A stretch of DNA of 64,000 bases from Caulobacter segnis (GTDB taxonomy: Bacteria > Pseudomonadota > Alphaproteobacteria > Caulobacterales > Caulobacteraceae). The translations under genes were made by a program, and so were the position numbers. Shown piece by piece: positions 17,035 to 25,418 of this stretch; position 1 is the first letter of the stretch; every line of letters begins with the position of its first letter. The stretch lies in assembly GCF_023935105.1 (NCBI RefSeq), contig NZ_CP096040.1, positions 2,170,001 to 2,234,000 of the forward strand. The letters are read 5' to 3'. The notes under the pieces were generated by a model, which saw only the letters and a program-made list of their open reading frames with translations, ran no database searches and was not told where the DNA came from.

Positions 17035-18384
17035 ATGCTGACCTTCTTCGCGCGCGGGCCCGACGCGCCGCCGCTGAGCGATCCGGCGACGATCGACACG
17101 CTGTACCGGCGCCATCGCTTCCGGATCATGCTGGCCATCACCCTGGGCTACGGCATGTCCTATACCTGCCGCCTGGCGCTGGGCATGGTGAAGAAGCCGC
17201 TGATCGATGCGGGCATCTTCACGCCCACCGAGCTGGGCCTGATCGGCTCGGCCCTGTTCTACGCCTACGCCTTCGGCAAGCTGACCAACGGCGTCCTGGC
17301 CGACCACGCCAACATGAAGCGGTTCTTCGCCTTCAGCGTGCTGATCTCGGGCCTGGCCAATGTCGGCATGGGGTTCTCGACCACCGTGGCCCTGTCGGCG
17401 GCGCTGTGGGGGATCAACGGCTGGTTCCAGAGCTTCGGCGCGCCGGCCGGGGTGGTGTCGATGAGCCAGTGGTTCAGCAACCGCGAGCGCGGCCGCTACT
17501 ACGGCGTCTGGAGCACCGCCCACTCGATCGGCGAGGGCCTGACCTTCGCCGCGGTCGGCGGCGTCGTCGCGGCGTTCGGCTGGCGCTACGGCTTCTGGGG
17601 ACCGGCGGCGATCGGCGTGCTGGTGGCCATCGCCGGCTACTTCCTGATCCAGGATCGCCCGCAGACCCTGGGCCTGCCCGCCGTCGCCGACTGGCGTAAC
17701 GACCACTGGCAGGGCGACAAGCCCCAATCGGGGCCGAAGCCGGAGCCCGCCAGCGTCTTTCGGACCCAGCTGCAGATCCTCAAGATCCCCGCCGTCTGGG
17801 CCTTGGCCCTGTCGTCGGCCCTGATCTACGTGACCCGCTACGCCATCAATAGCTGGGGTGTCCTCTATCTGCAGGAGGCGCGTGGCTACAGCCTGGCGGC
17901 GGCCGGCTCGATGCTGATGATCTCGACCCTGGCCGGCATCGTCGGCGCGATCAGCTTCGGGTTCGTGTCCGACAAGGTGTTCGGCGCGCGGCGTCCGCCC
18001 GCCAACCTGCTGTTCGGCTTGCTGGAACTGGCGGGTCTGGCCTTGATCCTCTACGGCCCCAACACCGCGCCGGTCATGATCATCGGCATGATCCTGTTCG
18101 GCCTGGGCATGACGGCCCTGGTCACCTCGCTGGGCGGGCTGTTCGCCACCGACATCTGTCCTAAGCGCGTGGCCGGCGCGGCCGTTGGCCTGATCGGGGT
18201 GTTCAGCTATCTGGGCGCGGCCATCCAGGAACATGTCAGCGGCGTGCTGATCGAGCGTGGCATGCGTGTCATCGACGGCGTGCGACACTACGACTTCGGG
18301 CCCGCCATGATCTTCTGGATGGGCGCGTCCGTCGCTTCCCTGACCCTGGCCGCCGGCCTGTGGCGCACCAAGCTGAGAGACTGA
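17035..18384 (+). CDS. OPA-type (GlpT/UhpT-like) organophosphate transporter
   Basis: Twelve-helix major-facilitator protein of 449 residues in the inner membrane. It looks like an organophosphate:phosphate antiporter and not like a sugar:proton importer. YAFGKLTNGVLADHAN (77-92) is the OPA signature. The two substrate arginines of GlpT appear conserved, R46 in SYTCRLALG and R268 in YVTRYAINSWGVLYLQE, and SDKVFGARR follows as in GlpT. Between iolB and an inositol monophosphatase gene, the likely cargo is inositol monophosphate from phytate breakdown; glycerol or sugar phosphates are alternatives. ATG at 17035 follows AGGGGGAAACGAAG. Confidence 0.85.
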   Translation: MLTFFARGPDAPPLSDPATIDTLYRRHRFRIMLAITLGYGMSYTCRLALGMVKKPLIDAGIFTPTELGLIGSALFYAYAFGKLTNGVLADHANMKRFFAFSVLISGLANVGMGFSTTVALSAALWGINGWFQSFGAPAGVVSMSQWFSNRERGRYYGVWSTAHSIGEGLTFAAVGGVVAAFGWRYGFWGPAAIGVLVAIAGYFLIQDRPQTLGLPAVADWRNDHWQGDKPQSGPKPEPASVFRTQLQILKIPAVWALALSSALIYVTRYAINSWGVLYLQEARGYSLAAAGSMLMISTLAGIVGAISFGFVSDKVFGARRPPANLLFGLLELAGLALILYGPNTAPVMIIGMILFGLGMTALVTSLGGLFATDICPKRVAGAAVGLIGVFSYLGAAIQEHVSGVLIERGMRVIDGVRHYDFGPAMIFWMGASVASLTLAAGLWRTKLRD

Positions 18385-18388
18385 TCCC

Positions 18389-19192
18389 GTGACCGAGCCT
18401 TCCCCGCTGCTGCAGACGATGATCCGCGCGGCGCGCGCCGCCGGCGACCGTCTCAAGCAGGACTTCGCCGAGATCGCCACCCTGGAGATCCAGCACAAGA
18501 ACGGTCCGGCCGACCCCTTCACCATCGCCGACGTGCGCGCCGAGCAGACGGTGAAGTCGATCCTGTCGGAGGCCTATCCAGACTACGGCTTCCTGGGCGA
18601 GGAGGGGGGACTGGTCGAGGGCGCGGACCCCGCCAACACCTGGATCTGCGACCCGCTGGACGGCACCGCCAACTTCCTGATCGGCCTGCCGATCTGGGCG
18701 GTGAACATCGGCCTGCAGTGCGACGGCGAGATCGTGGCCGGGGTGACCTACGTCCCCATGCAGGGCGAGCTGTTCCGGGCCGAGGCGGGCAAGGGCGCCT
18801 ATCTCAACGATGTCCGCATCCACGTGTCGGAGCGCCAGGGCCTGGAACAGGCCATCCTCAGCGTCGGCGTGCCGTTCATGGGCAAGCTGAGGCAGGAGCA
18901 GTTCCACGCCGAGATGCAGCGCCTGACTCCCAAGGTCGGCGGCGTGCGCCGTCTGGGCGCCGGGGCCGTGGACATGGCCTATGTCGCCTGCGGCCGTTTC
19001 GACGCCTATTGGGAGCAGTCGGTCAGCGCCTGGGACATGGCCGCCGGCGCGGTAATCGTGCGCGAGGCCGGCGGGGTGGTCACCGACACCCTGGGCCGCG
19101 ACCTCGACGTCCAGAACGGCACCGTCCTGGCGACCACGCCGCAACTTCTCGACACGTTGCTGCACGAACTGCGACCCGTAGACGCAATCTAG
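18389..19192 (+). CDS. Inositol-monophosphatase-family phosphatase
   Basis: Mg-dependent cytoplasmic phosphatase of 267 residues starting at GTG 18389, four bases after the transporter stop. Metal-site motifs are present: GEEGG (E71/E72), DPLDGTANF (D88, D91, with A in place of the more usual T), and SAWDMAAGAVIVREAGG. It closes the iolCDEB-transporter run and would convert imported inositol phosphate to myo-inositol for IolG. Family members also act on other substrates (histidinol phosphate, PAP), so the substrate comes from context. No clear terminator follows. Confidence 0.87.
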   Translation: MTEPSPLLQTMIRAARAAGDRLKQDFAEIATLEIQHKNGPADPFTIADVRAEQTVKSILSEAYPDYGFLGEEGGLVEGADPANTWICDPLDGTANFLIGLPIWAVNIGLQCDGEIVAGVTYVPMQGELFRAEAGKGAYLNDVRIHVSERQGLEQAILSVGVPFMGKLRQEQFHAEMQRLTPKVGGVRRLGAGAVDMAYVACGRFDAYWEQSVSAWDMAAGAVIVREAGGVVTDTLGRDLDVQNGTVLATTPQLLDTLLHELRPVDAI

Positions 19193-19279
19193 CGCCGTAA
19201 TATTGCTATAAAATTCAATGAGGATGCGCTCTTGGAGGGCGCGCCGCCGTTCTCATGCGCGCCGAAGGACGCTGCCGCC

Positions 19280-19501
19280 ATGCTGAATCTCGTGACCGTG
19301 ACGCCCGAGGAATTCGCCGATCTGCGCATGAGCCTGCCGGCCATCACCGACCGTTATCTGTTCGACGTGTTCGGCATCAGCGAGACCACCTGGGTCAAGC
19401 TGCGCAAGGGCTTGCCGATCAAGCGCGTCACCCTGGAACGCGCCCTGGCCAAGCGCGAGCGCTGGCGAGCGATGGGCGGCGGCGGGCGCTTTGCCGCCTA
19501 G
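19280..19501 (+). CDS. Small conserved-looking protein, unknown
   Basis: A 73-residue protein from the ATG at 19280. An upstream TTG at 19232 would add 16 residues of poor quality. The sequence MLNLVTVTPEEFADLRM, then DRYLFDVFGISETTWVKLRKGLPIKRVTLERALAKRERW, has helix-turn-helix-like spacing (GISETTWVKLRKG) and a basic helical tail, so DNA binding is possible but not shown. No signal peptide. It lies alone between the iol operon and the PepSY/two-component genes. Confidence 0.55.
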   Translation: MLNLVTVTPEEFADLRMSLPAITDRYLFDVFGISETTWVKLRKGLPIKRVTLERALAKRERWRAMGGGGRFAA

Positions 19502-19572
19502 GCCATAACATAAGCCCCGGCCTAGGTTCCCCGTCAGGGGCGTGTCAGGATGGGTGTGGAATCGTCCCGTCC

Positions 19573-19905
19573 ATGATCCTTTCCCGATATCCTTTCCGGA
19601 CCCTCCTGATCGCCGCGGCGGTCGTCTCGGCGCTGGCGGCTGGCGGCGCGAGCGCCGACGATCACAAGAAGCAGAGCCACGAAGCCGCGCGCCAGGCCCT
19701 GCTGCGCAAGGAGGTCCTGCCGCTGACCCGGATCCTGGCCATCGCCGCCCAGCGCGCGCCCGGCGAGGTGATCGAGGTCGAGTTGGAGCAGGGCGACCAC
19801 GGTCGCCTGAAGTACGACCTGAAGATCCTGGCCAAGACCGGCCGTATCCGTGAACTGGAACTCGACGCCAAGACCGGCGCGACCCTGAAGCTCGAGGACG
19901 ACTGA
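19573..19905 (+). CDS. PepSY-type periplasmic protein
   Basis: A 110-residue exported protein with a signal peptide (MILSRYPFRTLLIAAAVVSALAAGGASA). The mature part fits the PepSY fold: helix EVLPLTRILAIAAQRAPGEVIEVELE followed by strands YDLKILAKTGRIRELELDAKTGATL. Such proteins often precede response regulator and kinase genes and may modulate the sensor in the periplasm. Its stop abuts the GTG of the next gene, so all three genes form one operon. Confidence 0.8.
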   Translation: MILSRYPFRTLLIAAAVVSALAAGGASADDHKKQSHEAARQALLRKEVLPLTRILAIAAQRAPGEVIEVELEQGDHGRLKYDLKILAKTGRIRELELDAKTGATLKLEDD

Positions 19906-20571
19906 GTGCGGGCCCTGGTCGTCGAGGACGATCCCGTCGTCGGTCCGGACCTGGCCAAGGCGCTGGCCGCCTCGGGCTTCGTCGTGGACTTGGCGCGCGA
20001 CGGCGAGGACGCCTCGTTCAAGGGCGGGGTCGAGGACTACGCCGTCGTCGTCCTGGACTTGGGGTTGCCGCGCCTGGACGGCCTGTCGGTACTGAGGCGC
20101 TGGCGCAAGGACGGCCGGGGCTTTCCGGTGCTGATCCTTTCGGCGCGCGGCGACTGGACCGAGAAGGTCGAGGGCATCGAGGCTGGCGCCGACGACTACC
20201 TGGCCAAGCCTTTCGAGATGGGCGAGCTGCTGGCCCGCGCCCGGGGGCTGGTCCGCAGGGCCGCCGGGCGCGTCTCGCCGGTGATCGAGGCTGGACGCCT
20301 GTCGCTCGACACCCGCCGGATGTCGGCGACCTTGGACGGCGCGCCGGTCAGGCTGTCGCCGCTGGAGTTCCGGCTGCTGGACTGCCTGGCGCACAATCCG
20401 GGCCGGGCCGTCTCGGCCGGCGAGCTGGCCGAGCAGCTGTACGGCGTCGCCGACACCGCCGACGCCAACGCCATCGAGGCCCTGGTCACCCGCCTGCGTC
20501 GCAAGGTCGGCTCGGACGTGATCGAGACCCGGCGGGGCTTTGGCTACCTGCTGGCCGGGCTCGCGGCGTGA
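19906..20571 (+). CDS. OmpR/PhoP-family response regulator
   Basis: Protein of 221 residues. Receiver domain about 1-115 with VVEDD, phospho-acceptor D51 in VVLDLGLPRLDG and the K of LAKPFEMGEL; winged-helix DNA-binding domain about 125-218 with LSPLEFRLLDCL, ALVTRLRRKVGSD and RGFGYLL. GTG start at 19906 directly follows the PepSY stop. Its last bases overlap the GTG of the kinase gene. The QseB/PhoP subgroup is suggested by length and by the PepSY partner. Confidence 0.92.
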   Translation: MRALVVEDDPVVGPDLAKALAASGFVVDLARDGEDASFKGGVEDYAVVVLDLGLPRLDGLSVLRRWRKDGRGFPVLILSARGDWTEKVEGIEAGADDYLAKPFEMGELLARARGLVRRAAGRVSPVIEAGRLSLDTRRMSATLDGAPVRLSPLEFRLLDCLAHNPGRAVSAGELAEQLYGVADTADANAIEALVTRLRRKVGSDVIETRRGFGYLLAGLAA

Positions 20572-21920
20572 AGGGGCGTTCGCTCAGAGGTCGGCTGATC
20601 GCCGGCGGCATGCTGGCGATCCTGGCGGCTTTGGCCGTGTCGTGGCTGGCCATGACCTGGCTGTTCGAGCGCCACATCGAGCGGCGCGAGATCGCCGACC
20701 TGACCCGCACCGGCCAGGCGCTGGCCGCCGCCGTGCGGCTGCAACCGAACGGCGCGCCTGTCGCCGATGTCGTGCTGAACGATCCACGCCTGCTGCACGC
20801 CATGGGCGGCCTTTATTGGCAGGTCTCGACGCCGGCGGGGACCAAGACCTCGCTGTCGCTGTGGGACCAGACCCTCAAGCCGCCGGCGACTGCGCCGTCC
20901 GACGCCTGGGCCTCTCGGATCGTCGCCGGGCCGTTCGATGACCGCATCCTGCTGGTCGAGCGCTCGGTGCGTCCTGACCGCAACGGGCCCGCCGTGCTGA
21001 TCCAGGTGGCCAGCGACGAGAAGGTCCTGCGCGCGGCCCGCCGCGAATTCGGCCGCGACCTGGCCCTGTTCCTGGCCGGGCTGTGGGTAGTGCTGTCGGC
21101 CGCCGCGGCCGTGCAGGTGGCCCTGGGCCTGGCGCCCCTGGCCCGCGTGCGCCAGGATCTGTCGCGTCTGCGCAAGAGCCCTTCGGCCCGGATGTCCGAC
21201 GATCATCCCCGCGAGATCGCCCCGCTGGCCGAGGCGATCAACGCCCTGGCCGAGGCGCGTGAAGGGGACCTCGCCCGCGCTCGCCGCCGGGCCGGCGACC
21301 TGGCCCACAGCCTGAAGACCCCGCTGTCGGCGCTCTCGGCTCAAAGCCGCCGGGCGCGCGAGGCCGGCGCCATCGAGGCCGCCGATGGTCTGGACGACGC
21401 CATCGCCGCCGTCGCCGCCGCTCTGGAGGCCGAGTTGGCTCGGGCTCGCGCCGCCGCCGCCCGCGAGGCCGCCTTCGCCAGCGAGACCGCGCCCCTGGCC
21501 GTGGCCGAGCGGCTGGTGGCGGTGCTGGAGCGCACGGCCGAGGGCGAGCGGCTGATGTTCGACGTCGAGATCCCGGCGGACCTGCGGGTTCCGGTTTCCG
21601 AGGACGCCGTCACCGAGATGCTGGGCGCCCTGATCGAGAACGCCGCCCGCTTCGCCCGCCGCCAAGTGCGTGTCTCGGGTCGTCCGTTGGCGGATGGACC
21701 GGTGCTGTTCGTCGAGGATGACGGGACCGGCATGGACGACGGGCGGACCGAGGCGGCCCTGGCGCGCGGCGCGCGTCTGGACGAGGCGGGGCCCGGCCAC
21801 GGCCTGGGCCTAGCGATCGTCCGCGACCTGGCCGAATCCTCCGGCGCGGTCCTGCGGATGGATCGCTCGGACCTGGGCGGATTGCGCGCGGCGATCGCCT
21901 GGAGATCGTCCGTGTCCTGA
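20568..21920 (+). CDS. Sensor histidine kinase (PhoQ/QseC-like)
   Basis: Membrane kinase of 450 residues. TM1 about 10-32, periplasmic region to about 165, TM2 about 166-190, HAMP-like region, then HisKA with H247 in DLAHSLKTPLSAL. The HATPase_c domain has the N box (LIENAARFARR), a DDGTGMD G1 box and GPGHGLGLAIV. The LAHSLKTPL form is typical of the PhoQ-type group. GTG start at 20568 overlaps the regulator stop (GTGA). Signal unknown; no target site was recognised. Confidence 0.9.
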   Translation: MKGRSLRGRLIAGGMLAILAALAVSWLAMTWLFERHIERREIADLTRTGQALAAAVRLQPNGAPVADVVLNDPRLLHAMGGLYWQVSTPAGTKTSLSLWDQTLKPPATAPSDAWASRIVAGPFDDRILLVERSVRPDRNGPAVLIQVASDEKVLRAARREFGRDLALFLAGLWVVLSAAAAVQVALGLAPLARVRQDLSRLRKSPSARMSDDHPREIAPLAEAINALAEAREGDLARARRRAGDLAHSLKTPLSALSAQSRRAREAGAIEAADGLDDAIAAVAAALEAELARARAAAAREAAFASETAPLAVAERLVAVLERTAEGERLMFDVEIPADLRVPVSEDAVTEMLGALIENAARFARRQVRVSGRPLADGPVLFVEDDGTGMDDGRTEAALARGARLDEAGPGHGLGLAIVRDLAESSGAVLRMDRSDLGGLRAAIAWRSSVS

Positions 21921-21952
21921 AAACCTTTTCCAGCAACACTTTGCACGAAATT

Positions 21953-21990
21953 TTCCATTCTATTTGCAAAATAGAATTTTTGTTCGTATC
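21953..21990 (+). promoter_or_regulatory. TonB-receptor promoter with IolR-type dyad (site D)
   Basis: ATTCTATTT (21957-21965) and AAATAGAAT (21969-21977) are perfect 9-bp inverted arms around GCA. They overlap TTCC (21953-21956), giving TTCC-N16-AGAA, and are followed by TGTTCGTATC (21981-21990). The block matches site A at about 30 of 38 positions, the closest pair in the window, and links this receptor to the phytase/phosphatase promoters. Confidence 0.65.
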
Positions 21991-22055
21991 TTCTTCCCAG
22001 CGACCCAGAGCGCCAAATGGCGCCGTGGCGGAGTCGTCGACAGGGAAAGGGGAGG

Positions 22056-24632
22056 ATGATGAACGCATCCAAACGCGTGGGCGCGCTGCTGCTCACGTCA
22101 TGCATCGTGGCGCCCGGCATGGCCGCCGCTCAGTCCAATCAGGTTACGACGGTCGAGGAAGTCGTCGTCACCGGCCAGCGCGCCTCGGACCGGGACTCGC
22201 TGCTGAAGAAGCGCGACGCCGTCAGCGCCGTCGAAGTCGTCTCGGCCAACGACGTGGGCAAGCTGCCCGACCAGAACGTCGCCGAGTCCGTCCGCCGCCT
22301 GACCGGGGTGTCGGTGGCCACCGACAAGGGCGAAGGCCGCTATCTGATCATCCGCGGCATCGAGCCGAACCTGGCCAATGTCACGATCAACAATCAGACC
22401 GCCTCGGCCCCGGAGCCGGAGTCGCGCAACGTCAAGCTGGACGACATCCCCTCGGCCCTGATCGGCTCGGTGACGGTGGTCAAGTCGCTGACCGCCGACC
22501 TCGACGCCAACGCCATCGCCGGCCAGGTCGACATCAACACCCTGACCGCCTTCGACCGGAAGAAGAACATCCTCAGCGCCCGCTACGTGCGCGGCGTCTA
22601 CGAGAACAGCGACCGCAAGGCCAACGAGGGCGACCTGTCGGTCGGGGGCAAGTTCGGGCCCGAGAAGCAGTTCGGCCTGGTGTTGGCCGTGAACTATTCC
22701 AAGCGTCCGTCCTATTCCGAGGACATCCTGGCGACCAGCCGCCAGGTCGTGAACGGCGTCGACCTGCCGGCCGAGATGGACCAGCGGATCTACGATCCGG
22801 CCTGGCGCACGCGGAAGGGCGCGGTGGCCAATTTCGACTGGCGTCCGAACGACAGCGTCAAGCTCTACGCCCGGGTCATGTATTCGGAGTTCGGCGACAG
22901 CGAGAGCCGCAACCGCTTCCGGTTCTTCTTCCCGGGCTCGGCCAGCAGCTACACCAACCTGACGGCCGACGGCGGCGACATCAATGTCGGCGCGACCACG
23001 GCCCGCCGCCTGTTCCGCCAGCGCAGCGAGACTACCGACACCACCACCTTCTCGGTCGGCGGCGACGTCTACTGGGGCCCGGGCATGCTGACCGTCCAGG
23101 CCACCCACGCGGAGTCCAACAAGAAGGACCCGATCCGCGACGAGGTCGAGTTCCGGGCCTCGGCGTCGACGGGCCTGGGCGCCAGCTTCCGGCTGGGCGA
23201 CGAGATGCCCGACAGCTTCACGGTCAACGCCGCGGGTCTGAACCCGGCCAACTACCGGCTGAACAACTACAAGCGCGTCTCGCGCAAGGCCGGCGAGGAA
23301 CTGAACCAGCTCCGCGTCGACTACAAGCTGCCGATGTCCGACTGGGGCGAGGGCAGCTATCTGAAGTTCGGGGCCAAGTATCTGAAGCGCGATCGCTTCC
23401 AGGACCAGACCGGCCGCACCTTCACCGCCACCGGCGCGGCGGCGGCCCAGACCCTGGCCTCGTTCGTGGCCGACACCTTCCCGACCATCTCGGACGGCAA
23501 GTACAGCTTCGGCCCGACCATCAACTTCAAGGCCGCCCGCGACTATGTCGATGGCAACCAGAGCCTGTTCACGGTCAACGCCACCGACCAGATCTCGCAG
23601 TCGGTGACCTCGGATTACAAGGTCGTCGAGACGGTCACCGCCGCCTATGTGATGGCCAGCATCCAGCGAGGCGATCTGACCATCATCCCCGGCGTTCGCG
23701 CCGAGCGCACCGAGGGCGACACCAAGGCCATCGCCTTCACCTCGGCCACGACCCTGACCAGCGGCTACAACTCGTTCGGCGGGTACAACTATACGAACTA
23801 CTTCCCGAGCCTGAACCTGAAGTACCAGTTCAGCGCGAACCTCCTGGCGCGCGGGGCGATCACCACGGCCCTGGGCCGGCCGCCGTTCGTGGACCTGGCG
23901 CCAACGGTCACCGTCGACGTGGCCAGCAACACCGTCAGCATGGGCAATCCGAACCTGAAGGCCCAGAAGGCGACCAATTTCGACTTCTCGCTGGAATACT
24001 ATTTCCCCAGCGAAGGCGGCATCTCGATCGGTCTGTTCCACAAGGACATCGAGAACCCGATCTTCAACTCGACCTCGACCGGCCAGAACGGGACCTATGG
24101 CGGCGTCGCCCTGACCAACGCCATCGTCAACTCTTACGCCAACGGGACCAAGGCCAAGGTGACCGGCCTGGAGTTCAACATCCAGAAGCCGCTGACCTTC
24201 CTGCCGTCGCCGCTGGACGGCTTCGGGGTCAACTTCAACATGACCTTCACCGACGGCTCGCTGAAGGTCCCTGGGCGCACGGTGAAGACCCCGTTGATCG
24301 GCCAGGCCGACCGGATCGCCAGCGCCCAAGTCTATTACGAGAAGTACGGCTTCTCGGGGCGCGTGGCCTACACCTACCACTCGGCGTATCTGGACACCGA
24401 CGGCGGCCTGAACGTCAGCGACGCCACCGGCAAGTCGGACGGCTATTTCGGGGCGCTCAGCACCCTGGACGCCAAGGTCGCCTACAAGGTCACCAAGCAG
24501 TTCGAGATCTTCGCCGAAGCCAACAACCTCAACGACGCCTCGGACTATTACTACTTCAGGACCAGCAACCGCTTCCGCGAAGGCGAAAGCTACGGCCGCT
24601 CGTACCGCTTCGGCCTGTCCTACACCTACTGA
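22056..24632 (+). CDS. TonB-dependent outer-membrane receptor, IolR-type promoter
   Basis: Outer-membrane receptor of about 858 residues. Signal peptide MMNASKRVGALLLTSCIVAPGMAAAQ, then a TonB box-like VEEVVVTGQ, a plug domain (DVGKLPDQNVAESVRRLTGVSV, RGIEPNLANVTINN, SLTADLDANAIAGQVDINTL) and a 22-strand-type barrel ending in the aromatic YRFGLSYTY. GGGGAGG precedes two adjacent ATGs at 22056 and 22059, so either may be used. The substrate is unknown. The promoter dyad and the location next to the phytase/iol genes suggest an inositol phosphate, phytate chelate or inositol-containing glycan. Confidence 0.9.
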   Translation: MMNASKRVGALLLTSCIVAPGMAAAQSNQVTTVEEVVVTGQRASDRDSLLKKRDAVSAVEVVSANDVGKLPDQNVAESVRRLTGVSVATDKGEGRYLIIRGIEPNLANVTINNQTASAPEPESRNVKLDDIPSALIGSVTVVKSLTADLDANAIAGQVDINTLTAFDRKKNILSARYVRGVYENSDRKANEGDLSVGGKFGPEKQFGLVLAVNYSKRPSYSEDILATSRQVVNGVDLPAEMDQRIYDPAWRTRKGAVANFDWRPNDSVKLYARVMYSEFGDSESRNRFRFFFPGSASSYTNLTADGGDINVGATTARRLFRQRSETTDTTTFSVGGDVYWGPGMLTVQATHAESNKKDPIRDEVEFRASASTGLGASFRLGDEMPDSFTVNAAGLNPANYRLNNYKRVSRKAGEELNQLRVDYKLPMSDWGEGSYLKFGAKYLKRDRFQDQTGRTFTATGAAAAQTLASFVADTFPTISDGKYSFGPTINFKAARDYVDGNQSLFTVNATDQISQSVTSDYKVVETVTAAYVMASIQRGDLTIIPGVRAERTEGDTKAIAFTSATTLTSGYNSFGGYNYTNYFPSLNLKYQFSANLLARGAITTALGRPPFVDLAPTVTVDVASNTVSMGNPNLKAQKATNFDFSLEYYFPSEGGISIGLFHKDIENPIFNSTSTGQNGTYGGVALTNAIVNSYANGTKAKVTGLEFNIQKPLTFLPSPLDGFGVNFNMTFTDGSLKVPGRTVKTPLIGQADRIASAQVYYEKYGFSGRVAYTYHSAYLDTDGGLNVSDATGKSDGYFGALSTLDAKVAYKVTKQFEIFAEANNLNDASDYYYFRTSNRFREGESYGRSYRFGLSYTY

Positions 24633-24643
24633 TCCTCACCTTT

Positions 24644-24678
24644 GGCCGGCCGCTGGCGAACGCCGTGGCCGGCCTTTT
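24644..24678 (+). terminator. Terminator or attenuator between receptor and triosephosphate isomerase genes
   Basis: GGCCGGCC (24644-24651) and GGCCGGCC (24667-24674), with inner GGCG/CGCC pairs, form a strong hairpin followed by TTTT. It ends only 8 bp before the GGAGG of the next gene, so the isomerase is probably expressed by read-through or from a promoter within the receptor gene. Confidence 0.65.
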
Positions 24679-24695
24679 CATGTCCGGAGGACCGT

Positions 24696-25418
24696 ATGGC
24701 TCCGAACCCTTCGGCGCGCCTGATCGTCGGAAACTGGAAGATGAACGGCGGCCTGGGCCTGCTGGGTGGGCTGGCCGCCGCGCTGAAAGGCGGCGGCTGG
24801 ACGGGCAGGGCGGTGGTCTGCCCGCCTGCCACCCTGCTGGGCGAGGCCCATCGCCTTCTCGGGCCGCTGGGTGTCGAGGTCGGCGGTCAGGACTGCCACG
24901 TCGCCGAGCGCGGCGCCCACACCGGCGACCTTTCGGCCGCCTTGCTGGCGGCGGCCGGGGCGCGGCACGTGATCGTCGGCCATTCCGAACGCCGAGCGGC
25001 CTATGGCGAGGCCGACGCCTGGGTACGGGACAAGGCGGTGGCGGCCGTGGAGGCCGGTCTCTCGCCGATCGTCTGCGTGGGCGACACCGCCGAGATGAGG
25101 GCTGCCGGCTTGGCGGTCGAAACCGTGACACGCCAGGCGCGGGCCGTGCTGGACGCCCGCCTGGCGGGGCGCGCCTGGGCCCTGGCCTACGAGCCCGTCT
25201 GGGCGATCGGCTCGGGCCGGGCGGCCAGCCGCGACGAGATCATCGAGATGCACGCCGCCCTCCGGACCGTGGTCGGACGCGGGACTCTGATCCTCTATGG
25301 GGGCTCGGTGACACCGGGCAACGCCGGCGAGATCCTGGCCTGTCCCGAGGTGGACGGCCTGCTGATCGGCGGCGCGTCGCTGCGCCCCGACCAGTTCGCG
25401 GCGATCCTGCGGACCTAG
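24696..25418 (+). CDS. tpiA: Triosephosphate isomerase (likely pathway-dedicated copy)
   Basis: Interconverts DHAP and glyceraldehyde 3-phosphate. The 240-residue protein has a complete active site: NWKMN, HSERR with the electrophilic histidine, AYEPVWAIGSG with the catalytic glutamate, and YGGSV. It is slightly shorter than usual (about 250). A good GGAGG precedes the ATG at 24696. It lies after a TonB receptor rather than among glycolytic genes. Because the Iol pathway makes DHAP, a dedicated copy would be useful here; that link is inferred. Its TAG overlaps the stop of the convergent methyltransferase gene. Confidence 0.88.
   Translation: MAPNPSARLIVGNWKMNGGLGLLGGLAAALKGGGWTGRAVVCPPATLLGEAHRLLGPLGVEVGGQDCHVAERGAHTGDLSAALLAAAGARHVIVGHSERRAAYGEADAWVRDKAVAAVEAGLSPIVCVGDTAEMRAAGLAVETVTRQARAVLDARLAGRAWALAYEPVWAIGSGRAASRDEIIEMHAALRTVVGRGTLILYGGSVTPGNAGEILACPEVDGLLIGGASLRPDQFAAILRT

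Noticed and set aside
19193-19279. tRNA or attachment site after the iol operon
   Set aside because: AT-rich gap with no cloverleaf, no repeat of its ends and no integrase nearby.
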